Under the pieces are notes generated by a model that made no database searches, was not told the DNA's origin, and was given only the letters and a program-made list of their open reading frames with translations. From assembly GCF_000316665.1 (NCBI RefSeq), contig NC_019678.1, forward strand, positions 5,146,001 to 5,210,000: DNA of 64,000 nucleotides. The letters are read 5' to 3'. Made by a program: the position numbers and the translations under genes. Below are positions 24,776 to 34,613 of this stretch, piece by piece; the stretch's first letter is position 1; every line of letters begins with the position of its first letter. The DNA is from Rivularia sp. PCC 7116 (GTDB lineage: Bacteria; Cyanobacteriota; Cyanobacteriia; Cyanobacteriales; Nostocaceae).

Positions 24776-27397
24776 TTAAGGTAATTTAATCTTCTTCGCA
24801 TACAAACTTTGCAACCGATGCAGTTTAGCACCTACCTGATATAGCAAATCACCTTTACCTAATAAATAAGCCGCAGCAGTTTTTTTACCACCTAAAACGA
24901 TTGTAGAATCTGCTTCGCTTGCTGTTCGTAAAGCAACTCTTCCCGGTAAATTAGAGCGAATTATCGGTGTAACTACTTTAGCTTCCGGACGTTGAGTCGC
25001 AATAATTAAATGAATTCCGGCAGCGCGAGCCATTGCACCCAAACGTTTTATACTTTGTTCTAAAGCATTACGGGATTCTTTTTCAGCCATAAAATCGGCG
25101 TATTCATCAAAAATGCAAACAATTCGCGCTAAAGGTTGATCGGAGCGTTGATTATAACTACCTAAGTCCGCACATTCGGTTTTTTCAAATTGCTGATAGC
25201 GGAATTCCATTTCCGAAACCAACTTATCCATCAAGTCGATAGCTTTTTCACTATCCTTTACCACCGAAGAATACAGCCAAGGCATTTTTTCAAACTCGGG
25301 AAAAGTGACTCGTTTGGGATCTACCAAAGCAATTTTTAGCTGTTGAGGAGAATAGCGAATTAATAAACTCAGAAGCTGCGATCGCAAAAATTCACTTTTC
25401 CCGCTTCCGGTGGTACCACCAACCAAAAAGTGACAGGTATTGGGATCTGATAAATCGGCTTCTACTAATTTTCCTTCTAAATTCACTCCAATCGCAATTT
25501 TCACTGAAGCAGTTATCTGTGATTTTTGCGGCTTGAGATAATCATCAAAAAAAGCAGCCTTTCTATTAGGGTTAGGTAAATCAACGCTGACATAACCAGC
25601 TTGAGGAGCAATTAACGGCGGATTTTCCAATCCCATTTGTATCTGTAAATCCGCGTATAGCTTTTGAATCGAATTAAACTTTACACCCAACTGCGGCTTT
25701 AATTTCACCCTAATAAAGCTCGGAGCAACCGCAGCACCAACAAAATCCACATTAATTCCGAAAGATTGTAACGTTGTCACCAATTCCTCGGCAGTGGCAT
25801 CAGCATTAACAGAATTTTCTTCTTTAAGCTTCTCTTTCTCAGGAGGGGTTGAAGGTATCTGAATATCTGGAACAATATATTTTTTATTTTCTCTATCTAA
25901 ATCTTCCTCATCCTTAAGCCCTGCTTCATTTAGGGGGGTTGGGGGGATCTCAATTGAATCACCAAAATAACTTTGACACTTTTCTTGCTGCGGACAAATT
26001 TCGCATAAATAAGGCTGAGTCGTTGACGGTGGGCAATTAGGTTGAGACGGTTTCCAACTCAACCATTCCTGCATCTGCTGTAATTTGTAGGGTATTAACT
26101 GATTGACAGTATTTTCTAATTCTTCCCAACCATAATAATATTCCTTAAACTCCGGTAAAACGCAGTAAACAGCCGAATCTACGGGAACTTGCTTTTGTTG
26201 AAAAAGCATATAACCATACAAAGAAACTTGAGCTAATTGCGCCGATGGATCGATACTTTGATAAGTTTTAAATTCCAGCAAACACAACCGTTGACGTTCA
26301 AAATTATAAGTTAAACAGTCATACTCTCCCCTAATCAACTGTCGGGTTTTATTAGGTAAATCAAAAAAATGTTCTAATTGTCGTGCTTCGGAAACAAAAG
26401 TTTTGCGAATTACACTTGAACCACTGCAATAACCTCTATTTACTATTAGTATTTGAGCGAAACGTTTAATTACATTTTGCAATCCCTGCCAAACTAGCAG
26501 CAGAGGTGTAGCTCTACTTTTGTCTGTTTTAGTAACTTGTTGTAAATAAGGATAAAATTTAGCTTTATAAAAAAGCTGCTGCATTTCTACAGCAACTTCT
26601 TCAATATCTAACTGCGATGCTTCTGCCTTAAATAATTCTTTAAATCTAGGCTCGCGTAAAGTGAAGCGAACAAATTCATCTGCGAAAGAGTGAAATACAG
26701 AACCTATTCCAGTTGCGGTATCTTTAGGAAGGAATAATGTTTTTCCACCAAACTTATCATTTATGTAAAACAAACGCGGACATTCAAATGCAATTCTAAC
26801 TTTAGTAACAGTTAATTTATTTTTATTAGCTGCCATTTTTAGAATACTGTTTTTATCAACAGAATTAAAAGAGATTAATTGGCGATGCACCGCAGCTAAA
26901 TAAACCACATCCATAGCCGCATAATACAACTGTTTTCCTATCAAAGGACGTTTACCCCAATCGCTAGCTCCAGATTCAGTATCAACATCGGTAAATTGAC
27001 AAAGTTCTGTTGCTAAGGTTTTAAGTTTTAAATTAGAAGTTTTTAATTTATAGCGAGTAATCTTTCTCGCTATTTTCAGCGTACAGGTGACATTTGGAAT
27101 TAACTTTCCCCCCAAATATTTTAAATCAAAACTGGCATTGTGAAATACCTTTTCTATTTGGGGATTAACCATAATCTGGTCGATAAAATATCTTGCCAAA
27201 TCTGGTTTATCTAAAACATCAAGAATATAAGCAAACTCACCTGTTGAATCATCAGGATTCGCTAATACTTGAATTAAAGATAATCTAGGGTTGGGAGTCC
27301 GACAATCCGCAACTTCTGTATCCAGCCATAATATTTTAGACGAGCGGAATTGATTAATTGTAGCTCTTATTTGAGCCGTATCTGTCAGGTAATGCAT
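24776..27397 (-). CDS. DEDD exonuclease / PD-(D/E)XK nuclease / FtsK translocase fusion
   Basis: An 873-residue protein joining three activities on DNA. Residues 1-180 are a DEDDy 3'-5' exonuclease of the RNase D/WRN type (LDTE at 25-28, HNASFDLKYLGG, and YYAAMDVVYL near 160). Residues about 195-470 look like a Cas4/AddB-type PD-(D/E)XK nuclease (GEYDCL near 357, LLEFKTYQS near 376) ending in a Cys cluster (CEIC..QEKC) that could hold an Fe-S centre. A low-complexity linker containing repeat-derived sequence follows, then an FtsK alpha-like domain and a SpoIIIE/FtsK motor with Walker A GGTTGSGKSEF (about 657) and Walker B CIFDEYADF (about 760). There are no membrane spans and no gamma domain. 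It is last in a three-gene operon with an ATPase and a winged-helix protein. It may process or destroy DNA. Confidence 0.85.
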   Translation of the reverse strand: MHYLTDTAQIRATINQFRSSKILWLDTEVADCRTPNPRLSLIQVLANPDDSTGEFAYILDVLDKPDLARYFIDQIMVNPQIEKVFHNASFDLKYLGGKLIPNVTCTLKIARKITRYKLKTSNLKLKTLATELCQFTDVDTESGASDWGKRPLIGKQLYYAAMDVVYLAAVHRQLISFNSVDKNSILKMAANKNKLTVTKVRIAFECPRLFYINDKFGGKTLFLPKDTATGIGSVFHSFADEFVRFTLREPRFKELFKAEASQLDIEEVAVEMQQLFYKAKFYPYLQQVTKTDKSRATPLLLVWQGLQNVIKRFAQILIVNRGYCSGSSVIRKTFVSEARQLEHFFDLPNKTRQLIRGEYDCLTYNFERQRLCLLEFKTYQSIDPSAQLAQVSLYGYMLFQQKQVPVDSAVYCVLPEFKEYYYGWEELENTVNQLIPYKLQQMQEWLSWKPSQPNCPPSTTQPYLCEICPQQEKCQSYFGDSIEIPPTPLNEAGLKDEEDLDRENKKYIVPDIQIPSTPPEKEKLKEENSVNADATAEELVTTLQSFGINVDFVGAAVAPSFIRVKLKPQLGVKFNSIQKLYADLQIQMGLENPPLIAPQAGYVSVDLPNPNRKAAFFDDYLKPQKSQITASVKIAIGVNLEGKLVEADLSDPNTCHFLVGGTTGSGKSEFLRSQLLSLLIRYSPQQLKIALVDPKRVTFPEFEKMPWLYSSVVKDSEKAIDLMDKLVSEMEFRYQQFEKTECADLGSYNQRSDQPLARIVCIFDEYADFMAEKESRNALEQSIKRLGAMARAAGIHLIIATQRPEAKVVTPIIRSNLPGRVALRTASEADSTIVLGGKKTAAAYLLGKGDLLYQVGAKLHRLQSLYAKKIKLP

Positions 27398-27407
27398 TTA
27401 GAATGTA

Positions 27408-27573
27408 TATTAATTAAATATTATTTAAAACTCTCACTATCTCGTTACAAGGTTCTACCTCCAGAGTCAAGGCGGAGCCTTCTGTTAGGGATTCACAGTC
27501 TCCGGCTGGGAACCAGTTTCTATTAATTAAATATTATTTAAAACTCTCACTATCTCGTTATAAGGTTCTACCT
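27408..27573. repeat. Direct repeat within the operon spacer
   Basis: A 53-base sequence starting TATTAATTAAATATTATTT and ending GGTTCTACCT occurs at 27408-27460 and again, with one change, at 27521-27573. Between and after them are fragments of the CCCAGTCTC/GGCTGGGAACC family also seen at 47389 and 49480. The insertion enlarges the gap between the ATPase and nuclease-FtsK genes to 269 bases. Confidence 0.75.
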
Positions 27574-27666
27574 TGTAATGCATTTACGGAGGCTCCGCCT
27601 CCACTCCAAGAGTTTTCAACCAGAGACTAGCAACCAGTTAAAACCGGTATAATTATTAAGCAATTA

Positions 27667-29754
27667 TTAAGCAATCAAACAAATTAATTGGTCTTCCGAT
27701 TTCGCTTTTGGATCAATAATTTTAACTTTTTCTTCTTGACATAAATCTTGAATTAACATTTTTACATCATCCTCCCTCGCATCAGAAAACTGAGTCATAC
27801 ATTGCGAAATTAAAGTAGGAACCCCCATAAAACCTTGAGTTTTGACTAAATTAAATAAGAAATCATTCACAGGCGTTAAGTCTATGACATCTTCACCATC
27901 TTCTGAATCATCTGGTTCGGGAACAACTTTTAAATCTTGTAATAAAGTGCATTTTTCAAAAATTAGAGAATTACGAATTAATTCTTGTAGTTCATCTAAT
28001 TTAATAACTCTTCCAGAAAGTACTAATTCTTGAGCCACGGCAGAATTAACCAAATTATGATAAGTCGCTAATTGATGCACTGAAGCAAGACTCGGCTTAA
28101 GATGAATATGTTTAGAGCTTTTAGAGCTATGAAAAATTTTCTGATATAGTTGATAACCCTTAAGCTTAGAAGTTCCAACAGAACCGCTTCTTATTAAATA
28201 TAAAGTTTCACAACCCTTAGACTGAATAACTTTTTGCGAAGCTGACATCACATTATAAAAACTTGCCATCCCGGAATCTTCCGTCCAAACTATTCCAATT
28301 TGATTCCCTTTTTTAGACTTGCGATAGCTCAAAGAATAACTCGTATATTTTCCTCGTAAAAGCTTAGTTTTGATATCTGGTACTTCTAGCGCTTGCAAAG
28401 CTTCTTCCAGCATCCGAATTAAATCGGGTGCGGAGAACAAAGTTATTTTCTGGTTCTTTCCCTGAGTTTTTTTGTATTCCTTCTGCCATAATAGTTGAAA
28501 CTCTGCATCAATTGTTTCAGCTTGTATTTGTGGCTGCGGTACTGGTAACTTTATTTCTTCGGGAACAGTAATTACTTCCGGTTCTGGAATCGGTTTAACA
28601 ACTGTAGAATCAACCAGCGAAAACTTATATTTCTTATATTCTTTTTGACCTATAACTAATACTTCTCTGGGGAGAGTTTTACCGCTGGGAAAACTTTGCT
28701 GCAACAGCTTTCTATTTAACGGAAAAATCGGCGATATAGGCTGAGGTTTAACTTGATGATGCAAAGGCTTGAGACGATAAGCCCAAAGCGCTTCTGCTTG
28801 CTCTAAATTAATCCGTTTTAATCGTAATTCTTTATCAATTCTAACTTTATCCGCTTGCTGAATGCGGTCGGAATTTAATTTCCATGTATTAGTAATAATG
28901 CTGACAACAACTAAAAAGTTTTTCAGATAGTTATTATGAATAGTTGTATTGACATTAAATAAAGATTGAAAATCCTGAGATTCGTCTGACAAACGAGGAA
29001 TATTATCTAAATTATCAAAGCATAAAACAATAGGTTGAGTTTGAATTGAAATTCTACCAAAGTTTGCCAAAATATTTTTTGCAGCATCTTCGGTATCAAT
29101 ACAGCTTTTCACCTTCAAGATTTGCATCGACTCTTCACTTAAGTCATCTCCCCGCAGCCATTCGCAGGCAATAGGGTATAATTCGGGATCTGTTAAATCG
29201 TGCAAAACACCAAAGAAAAAATCAGGATTGTATAATCCAGCTTGACTATAGGTTGTTTTTAAATGATGAATAAACTTGCGGCGATCGCTTTGCATAAATT
29301 GCCAAATGCTATCGCTAAAAAGCCGCTGTTTGAGGTTGCGTCTGGTGAATGCGGATAAACTTTTTAACCATAGTATTAACTGCGATTCTTCCCGACCTTC
29401 CGGAATTTGAATTAAGCTATCAACAGTAGAGCGTAAAACATGTCGCCAAATATAATCGCTATCAGCCCAAGGACCAATATAAGCGAAAAAAGCTTTTTTG
29501 TTCAGCGTCCGTTTGAGACGACCTAACAAATAACTTTTACCGGAACCAGAATCACCCAAAAGCAGCACGCTGCGACTGCGATTATCCTGATTAACTGAAT
29601 CGAGAAGCCCTTCGATTTCAGTAATAACTTCTTGATGAATTGAGTCAACGCTGTTATCAGAATCTTGTTTCTCTCCCCAAAAATTTCCCGGTTTTAAATT
29701 AATCAGGTCAAAAGGATTAAGCTCGCGTTTAATAATGTTGTTGATGGGTGTCAT
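27667..29754 (-). CDS. AAA-type ATPase, middle gene of the nuclease-FtsK operon
   Basis: A 695-residue ATPase. I start it at the ATG at 29752-29754 (MTPINNII) with a TTTGAG site before it, rather than at the TTG 36 bases upstream. The N-terminal half is an ORC/Cdc6- or BrxC-like P-loop domain: GDSGSGKSYLLGRL Walker A (about 65-78), VLCFDNLDNIPR Walker B (about 255), followed by a sensor segment. The central region is Pro/Glu-rich (about 365-415). A C-terminal alpha/beta region (GIVWTEDSG, ETLYLIRSG) is unidentified, and the last 70 residues resemble a winged helix. It lies 66 bases after the 285-residue gene and before the nuclease-FtsK gene on one strand. I infer that it loads or regulates the fusion nuclease. 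Confidence 0.75.
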   Translation of the reverse strand: MTPINNIIKRELNPFDLINLKPGNFWGEKQDSDNSVDSIHQEVITEIEGLLDSVNQDNRSRSVLLLGDSGSGKSYLLGRLKRTLNKKAFFAYIGPWADSDYIWRHVLRSTVDSLIQIPEGREESQLILWLKSLSAFTRRNLKQRLFSDSIWQFMQSDRRKFIHHLKTTYSQAGLYNPDFFFGVLHDLTDPELYPIACEWLRGDDLSEESMQILKVKSCIDTEDAAKNILANFGRISIQTQPIVLCFDNLDNIPRLSDESQDFQSLFNVNTTIHNNYLKNFLVVVSIITNTWKLNSDRIQQADKVRIDKELRLKRINLEQAEALWAYRLKPLHHQVKPQPISPIFPLNRKLLQQSFPSGKTLPREVLVIGQKEYKKYKFSLVDSTVVKPIPEPEVITVPEEIKLPVPQPQIQAETIDAEFQLLWQKEYKKTQGKNQKITLFSAPDLIRMLEEALQALEVPDIKTKLLRGKYTSYSLSYRKSKKGNQIGIVWTEDSGMASFYNVMSASQKVIQSKGCETLYLIRSGSVGTSKLKGYQLYQKIFHSSKSSKHIHLKPSLASVHQLATYHNLVNSAVAQELVLSGRVIKLDELQELIRNSLIFEKCTLLQDLKVVPEPDDSEDGEDVIDLTPVNDFLFNLVKTQGFMGVPTLISQCMTQFSDAREDDVKMLIQDLCQEEKVKIIDPKAKSEDQLICLIA

Positions 29755-29820
29755 GCTCAAACGATAATAATAGCGAATATTTGGCAGCAAAAAATATTAT
29801 TGATAGCTAATTATTGACAG

Positions 29821-30678
29821 CTAAAATATAGAGATAAAGAACAACGGACCGCCAACATTTTGTTTAATTCCACTCTCAATTTGTTCTGGTGTATAAGCAC
29901 TAGCTTCCTGCAAAGTACTCAATTCAATTTTGTCATCAGCTTGCAGTTTAAAAAGCACTTGGTCTAATTCATTCCGCGACATTGAAGGCTGTAATTTTTC
30001 TCGTAAATAAAAAATAGGTAAATAATCCTTAGTACCCAACTCGTTATCTAATTTCTGGATAATTTGTAAAATTTCTTCATCGTTAATCGCTTTACTCTTC
30101 TGAGTAACCGGCTCGCTGTTATTAATAGGTGCAGTAACAGTAGCTTCTTGCGACTGACTTTTCAAAGACTTCCGCAAAAAACGCAAATAATTATTCAGCA
30201 AATCTAAACTGATGGCAGGATTAGCCCCTTTCTTCGGACTAAAATCATCGCGTAAAAACTCAATCCCTCGTTGTGTTAGCCAAACTTCCGCTTTCTTCTT
30301 CTTCAGCTTGATTTCAGCTTCAATCAATCCTCTATCGCTTAAGCTTCTTAAAATTTCTTCCTTCTGTGCAGCTTTTAAAGAAGATTTTATCTTGCTAGGA
30401 GCCACCTTACCCGAAACTTTAGCAACATTCTCCAATATCCGAAGTTCCTTCTCCTCAATCGGAACCTCCGCAGCATCCAACTTTAACAACGCTTGTCCGG
30501 GAGGTAAAATCTTTACAGCAGCAACCTCCCGCGAAAAATCAATAATTTCGCGATCGCCTAAATTTTGGCAAATTGTATTTTTACCCTTAAACGACTTAAA
30601 AGCATTCCCGCTTAAAGTCGAGCGATAATTTTCACAACCCAATAACTTAAGTAAGAACTTTAATTCATTCGTATCCAT
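29821..30678 (-). CDS. Winged-helix-like protein, first gene of the nuclease-FtsK operon
   Basis: A 285-residue soluble protein with no family I can name. Residues about 75-145 (ELRILENVAKVSG...SLSDRGLIEAE...VWLTQRGIEFL) look like a winged helix, as do about 205-275 (YLPIFYLREKLQPSMSRNELDQ...QADDKIELS). A Lys- and Ser-rich stretch joins them. The two folds suggest DNA binding or a partner-recruiting subunit. It is first in the operon; the ATPase follows after 66 bases. The next upstream gene (glycosyltransferase) is on the same strand but downstream in transcription comes first from another promoter, so the promoter is expected in 30679-30844. Confidence 0.6.
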   Translation of the reverse strand: MDTNELKFLLKLLGCENYRSTLSGNAFKSFKGKNTICQNLGDREIIDFSREVAAVKILPPGQALLKLDAAEVPIEEKELRILENVAKVSGKVAPSKIKSSLKAAQKEEILRSLSDRGLIEAEIKLKKKKAEVWLTQRGIEFLRDDFSPKKGANPAISLDLLNNYLRFLRKSLKSQSQEATVTAPINNSEPVTQKSKAINDEEILQIIQKLDNELGTKDYLPIFYLREKLQPSMSRNELDQVLFKLQADDKIELSTLQEASAYTPEQIESGIKQNVGGPLFFISIF

Positions 30679-30844
30679 ACAAGTAATCTTGCCCGAATCT
30701 TAACCAGCACCACTTTACCTCGAAGGGCATAAGTTTTGTTTACTTATTTATACTAACCTTCATGTGCTGTTAGTACGCTGCTAGATTCGTTGTGAAAAAG
30801 ACTTAAGTTAGAATTGGAAATTGGTTCAAATGTATTTCTATCAG

Positions 30845-31792
30845 TCACCCTTTTACCTTCCGCAAAGCATCAAAAGCCTTACCCCGAACACCAACGGGTA
30901 ATAAAGATAACCCCAACCCAGTCCACGCTTTTGCGGTAGAAAAAGATTTACCTTTGTTAACCAACTCTCTCCCTTTCTCAGTTTCACCGCTTTCAATCAG
31001 TCGCAAACCCAATAATAACTGAGTTTCCCGCAAGCGATTTAATCGAATATTCTCTAATTCCTGCGAATCAAACTTATAGCTTTGCAAATACTGCTGCTTG
31101 CCTGTTAAATAAGGGATGGCGCGATTAATTCCCTGTTGTTCGGCATGAACTCGATATTCCATCAGCAACTTTGGCAAGTAATAACCTTTCTTCCCGGCTA
31201 AAGCCAAACGCACGAATAAATCGTTATCCTCACAATTTTGCCAATTTGGCTGCATAAACCCGACTTCAACCACAGTTTGGCGGCGAAACAAAGTTGCACC
31301 AATTTGAAAACTTTGATTTACAAACACCGCTTGCAAAAGATTATTTACCACACCTCCGGGTAAATCTTCTCTTCCCCATTGACGCGAATTTTCTTCAGTT
31401 TGAGTTTGATCGCGGACATTATCAATATCAATTATCCAATGGTCGGTACCAACAAAATCTATATTAGAATCTCTATCAAGAATTGCAGCAGTCTCCGCGA
31501 TAAAATTAGGAGTTAATCTATCATCATCGTCAAACTTAATAAAATAATCGCCCGTCGCAGCATCGAAACCGGAAAGCATATTGTTGCTTTTACCAATATT
31601 CTGCCGATGGCGGATATATTTAATGCGACTATCTTCATACTTTGACATTAAATCCGCAGTACCATCGCTAGAACCATCATCGCAAACAATCAACTCAAAA
31701 TCTTGATAAGTTTGTTTCAATACGCTATCTATGGCGAAAGGTAATAAATCAATGCGATTAAATGTAGGGATACAAATACTAACTTTTGGCAC
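30845..31792 (-). CDS. Family 2 glycosyltransferase
   Basis: A 315-residue GT-A fold enzyme that moves a sugar from a nucleotide donor to a surface glycan. The N terminus VSICIPTFNR is typical, followed by ELIVCDDGSSDGT (nucleotide binding), the metal-binding FDDDDRLTP (about 92-100) and ENCEDNDLFVRLALAG with the catalytic acid. The C terminus has no membrane anchor. It starts with GTG (31790-31792). It lies in a cluster of surface-polysaccharide genes on the same strand with a pyruvyl transferase and another transferase. Acceptor unknown. Confidence 0.9.
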   Translation of the reverse strand: MPKVSICIPTFNRIDLLPFAIDSVLKQTYQDFELIVCDDGSSDGTADLMSKYEDSRIKYIRHRQNIGKSNNMLSGFDAATGDYFIKFDDDDRLTPNFIAETAAILDRDSNIDFVGTDHWIIDIDNVRDQTQTEENSRQWGREDLPGGVVNNLLQAVFVNQSFQIGATLFRRQTVVEVGFMQPNWQNCEDNDLFVRLALAGKKGYYLPKLLMEYRVHAEQQGINRAIPYLTGKQQYLQSYKFDSQELENIRLNRLRETQLLLGLRLIESGETEKGRELVNKGKSFSTAKAWTGLGLSLLPVGVRGKAFDALRKVKG

Positions 31793-32058
31793 AAACCGAT
31801 TCTCTATTTACAAAACTACAATCAACATTTTAAATAAAAAAGTTTTAATAGATACAAGACTTACGCAACCAGCACATTTTTATATTAGGGTGCTAGTACA
31901 CTGATTGATTCTAACGTAGTTATAAGGTTTTCAGTGTCACGCACCAGCCGAGTGTTATGACAGTTGCGGCTATTCCTAAATAGATAAAATATAATATTAT
32001 ATAAATTGGGATAAACTGTAGTCAAAAAGGTGAACTACAATTTATCTTCTCACAAATT

Positions 32059-32979
32059 TTAGTTAGAGACAGCAAAACAACCAGCAGTTAGATCTTCTTG
32101 GAATTGCTGCAATCTTTCTTCCAACTGTAGGGTTAATTGTTGAATACGAGTGTCGCTGCTCAAATTCGGCTTAGAAGTCTTGGCAATATCTGCTAATTGA
32201 TTTGCCATTTTTTGAGACTCCTTTTGCAATAAAGTTTTGAATAAGCGTATTGGAGCTTGACATGCATAATTTTTCTTGAAACGAAGTGATGAGACAGTTC
32301 CATGACCTGGTGAATACACATTTTCCCAAGGCATAAGGTATTGGGGCTTGTAATCTACGCCGACAGTTAAACACCAATCCTGCCATTTCCACGGAAAAAT
32401 TCTGGTACTAGTCAATACTGGAATCCAAGGTACTCGCAGTGCATCGGCAATTATAGCACCGTGCATCGCTTCCGTTAGCAATACCTCTGTCTCACAGATA
32501 GCAGATAATACTTCTTCAGTTGACCAACGCGGGTCAATATATGAAATACCAGCCTCTTCACAAATATCTTTCCAAGCATTACCCCCATGAATAATGTGGG
32601 TAATATGAGGCATATATGCAAACTTTGTTTTCTTAATAGAACTCGGCTCATATACCTTTCTGATGAGTAAAGCACCGTCAGTTACGGCTAATTGTGGATC
32701 TATTCCCAGCTTTTTAGCCGATAGCGGACCTCTCACACAGTAAATTTTCCAAGACTCATCAATTGCAGGTAAACCTTTGCTATAACCTACACCGGAAGCA
32801 AATACAGCGGTTTTATTGGCTTTAGGAACGTAATCATTTAATAGCGTCCCAATTCCCACAAAAATACTTTTATTATCTTGGTCAAAAACACCAGGTAGTA
32901 GTTTTTCCCACAACCAAGGGTTTAAATCGTCTCCAAAATTACTCATTCCGTTAGGAAAGCTAAAGTAAAATAGTTTCAT
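32059..32979 (-). CDS. Polysaccharide pyruvyl transferase family protein
   Basis: A 306-residue enzyme of the PS_pyruv_trans family, which adds pyruvate ketals to exopolysaccharide sugars from phosphoenolpyruvate. Family features are SNFGDDLNPWLW near the N terminus, FVGIGTLL, the VRGPLSAKKLG segment and LLTEAMHGAIIADALRVPWIP in the C-terminal half (conserved Glu, His and Gly). Gap to the next transferase gene upstream is 152 bases; no clear promoter was picked out. It probably modifies the sheath or capsule polysaccharide built by its neighbours. Confidence 0.85.
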   Translation of the reverse strand: MKLFYFSFPNGMSNFGDDLNPWLWEKLLPGVFDQDNKSIFVGIGTLLNDYVPKANKTAVFASGVGYSKGLPAIDESWKIYCVRGPLSAKKLGIDPQLAVTDGALLIRKVYEPSSIKKTKFAYMPHITHIIHGGNAWKDICEEAGISYIDPRWSTEEVLSAICETEVLLTEAMHGAIIADALRVPWIPVLTSTRIFPWKWQDWCLTVGVDYKPQYLMPWENVYSPGHGTVSSLRFKKNYACQAPIRLFKTLLQKESQKMANQLADIAKTSKPNLSSDTRIQQLTLQLEERLQQFQEDLTAGCFAVSN

Positions 32980-33131
32980 AAATTTTTTCCTAAATTTTTA
33001 CTATCAATCGAACCGAACGCAATCTTTAAATTTAATTTTTATCAGGACTTATAAAGGTCCTATTTTTTCGCGGGGTTTGGAAATATCATTTTCTGAAACA
33101 TCATATTTCCGGTTGATATTTGCTGCCGCCA

Positions 33132-34145
33132 TTAAGAAACAGCTAATCTAACTTTATTCATCGCCTTTTTGATGTAATAGTTCGCTTTAGATACTAAACC
33201 TGGTTTTTTCAGGCGCAGAGGTTTTTTCTCTGGTTCTTTCAAGAAGCGGTAATGCAAAAATTCATCACGATAGCGAATATTTAAATCTTCACCTTTACAT
33301 AAACGTACAAAGTCATTAGTAGAATAGTTCATGTAATGTAAACGATAAATTGGCTTTAAACCCTGCTGGTTATAAAGAACATTATCTATATTTACAAACG
33401 GGTCAGCATTCGCACAGTTTCCAGTTCTTTCTTCCCCATTCGGACTTAAAGTAAAATTAAATAATTGACATTCGGTTCGTAAAGTCAAGTAATTAAACAA
33501 AAAGGCATCATCCCACCAACGGGTGACCCATTCAATTTCATTTTTCTCAATCAATAATGTCTTCAATCTTTCAATTTCTTCAGGTGCCAAAAGACCTTGC
33601 TTTGAAGCAAAAAAACTAGAACAATGTAATTTTGGGCGGACATCCTCTTCAGCATACAAACCTGATTTTTCTATCAGAGGTATGTTTAATGCTGCAACAT
33701 CAGAAGACTTTCCATGCTCCCAATCATCAAAAATAAAATCATATTCATCAAGCCTAGAAAACAAATCTTCTAGTGGCTTCATTGCCAAACTATCAGCATC
33801 GTAAAATACAAATTTTTCAAAGTCACCATCAAGAGCAGCCAATTTTCTCAAAAGAGGACTTTTGTATAAAGTATTACGGGATAATTTAGAATTTTTTGCA
33901 TAGGGATGAGCTGCCCAAACTTCTTCTGCAAATTCATCCCATCTTTGAATAGATTCAATATTATCAAATAAAGTTACGTTTTCTCGACGGTTAATTTCCT
34001 GCTTTACTAAATCTAAGCGATTATTATAAGGAATAATACAAACGGAAATATCTGGACTAACATTAACTTCTATGCTGTTCAATAATGCAACTAACTGGTC
34101 ATAAACAATATCATTAGCTAAAGTATAGATACCGAATCTTTGCAT
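33132..34145 (-). CDS. Putative glycosyltransferase (GT-A-like)
   Basis: A 337-residue protein resembling an uncharacterised group of cyanobacterial transferases. The N terminus (GIYTLANDIVYDQLVALLNSI) lacks a signal peptide. A likely metal-binding motif FVFYDADSLAMKP lies near residue 115, and WWDDAFLFNYL near 215 is a probable active-site element. The C terminus is basic (KKPLRLKKPG...YYIKKAMNKV) and may bind the membrane. It is the upstream member of the minus-strand polysaccharide cluster. Donor and acceptor cannot be told from sequence. Confidence 0.65.
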   Translation of the reverse strand: MQRFGIYTLANDIVYDQLVALLNSIEVNVSPDISVCIIPYNNRLDLVKQEINRRENVTLFDNIESIQRWDEFAEEVWAAHPYAKNSKLSRNTLYKSPLLRKLAALDGDFEKFVFYDADSLAMKPLEDLFSRLDEYDFIFDDWEHGKSSDVAALNIPLIEKSGLYAEEDVRPKLHCSSFFASKQGLLAPEEIERLKTLLIEKNEIEWVTRWWDDAFLFNYLTLRTECQLFNFTLSPNGEERTGNCANADPFVNIDNVLYNQQGLKPIYRLHYMNYSTNDFVRLCKGEDLNIRYRDEFLHYRFLKEPEKKPLRLKKPGLVSKANYYIKKAMNKVRLAVS

Positions 34146-34613
34146 AATAAAAAAACCTATTAATAACTACAAAACTAATTTAAATCTACTGATGCGAAAA
34201 TATTAATATTATTTTTTATTGTAACTACTACCTTTTTTAACGTTTCATTTTTAATGAAACCATAGTAAAAATACTGATTTTTTTGGAAGCTATAGAATAA
34301 TTTTGGTATATTTTCAATACTTGCAATTATTTGAATGTATTACTATTTAGTAAAAGTATTTTTTATATTTTGAGAATAGACTTGACTTATATAATTATTT
34401 TACTGATTGCTTTAATAACTAATGTATGTATATATTTGTAAATGAAAATATTGTAAATGATTTCATATATATAAAAATATCTAGATATTGTCGAATTAGA
34501 ACTAACACTGGATATCTTTATTTTTAATAAAATACTTTAAATAGTAACTACTTTATTTAAATGAAATAACATATATTAAGAAAAATATTAATTACTAATT
34601 AAATTGAATTGAG
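34146..34613. other. AT-rich divergent intergenic region
   Basis: 468 bases, about 80% A+T, between divergent glycosyltransferase genes. It should contain both promoters. No repeats, hairpins or reading frames worth noting. Confidence 0.5.

Noticed and set aside
24776-27397. Calling the fusion protein a chromosome-segregation FtsK
   Set aside because: It lacks the membrane domain and the gamma DNA-reading domain and carries two nuclease domains instead.
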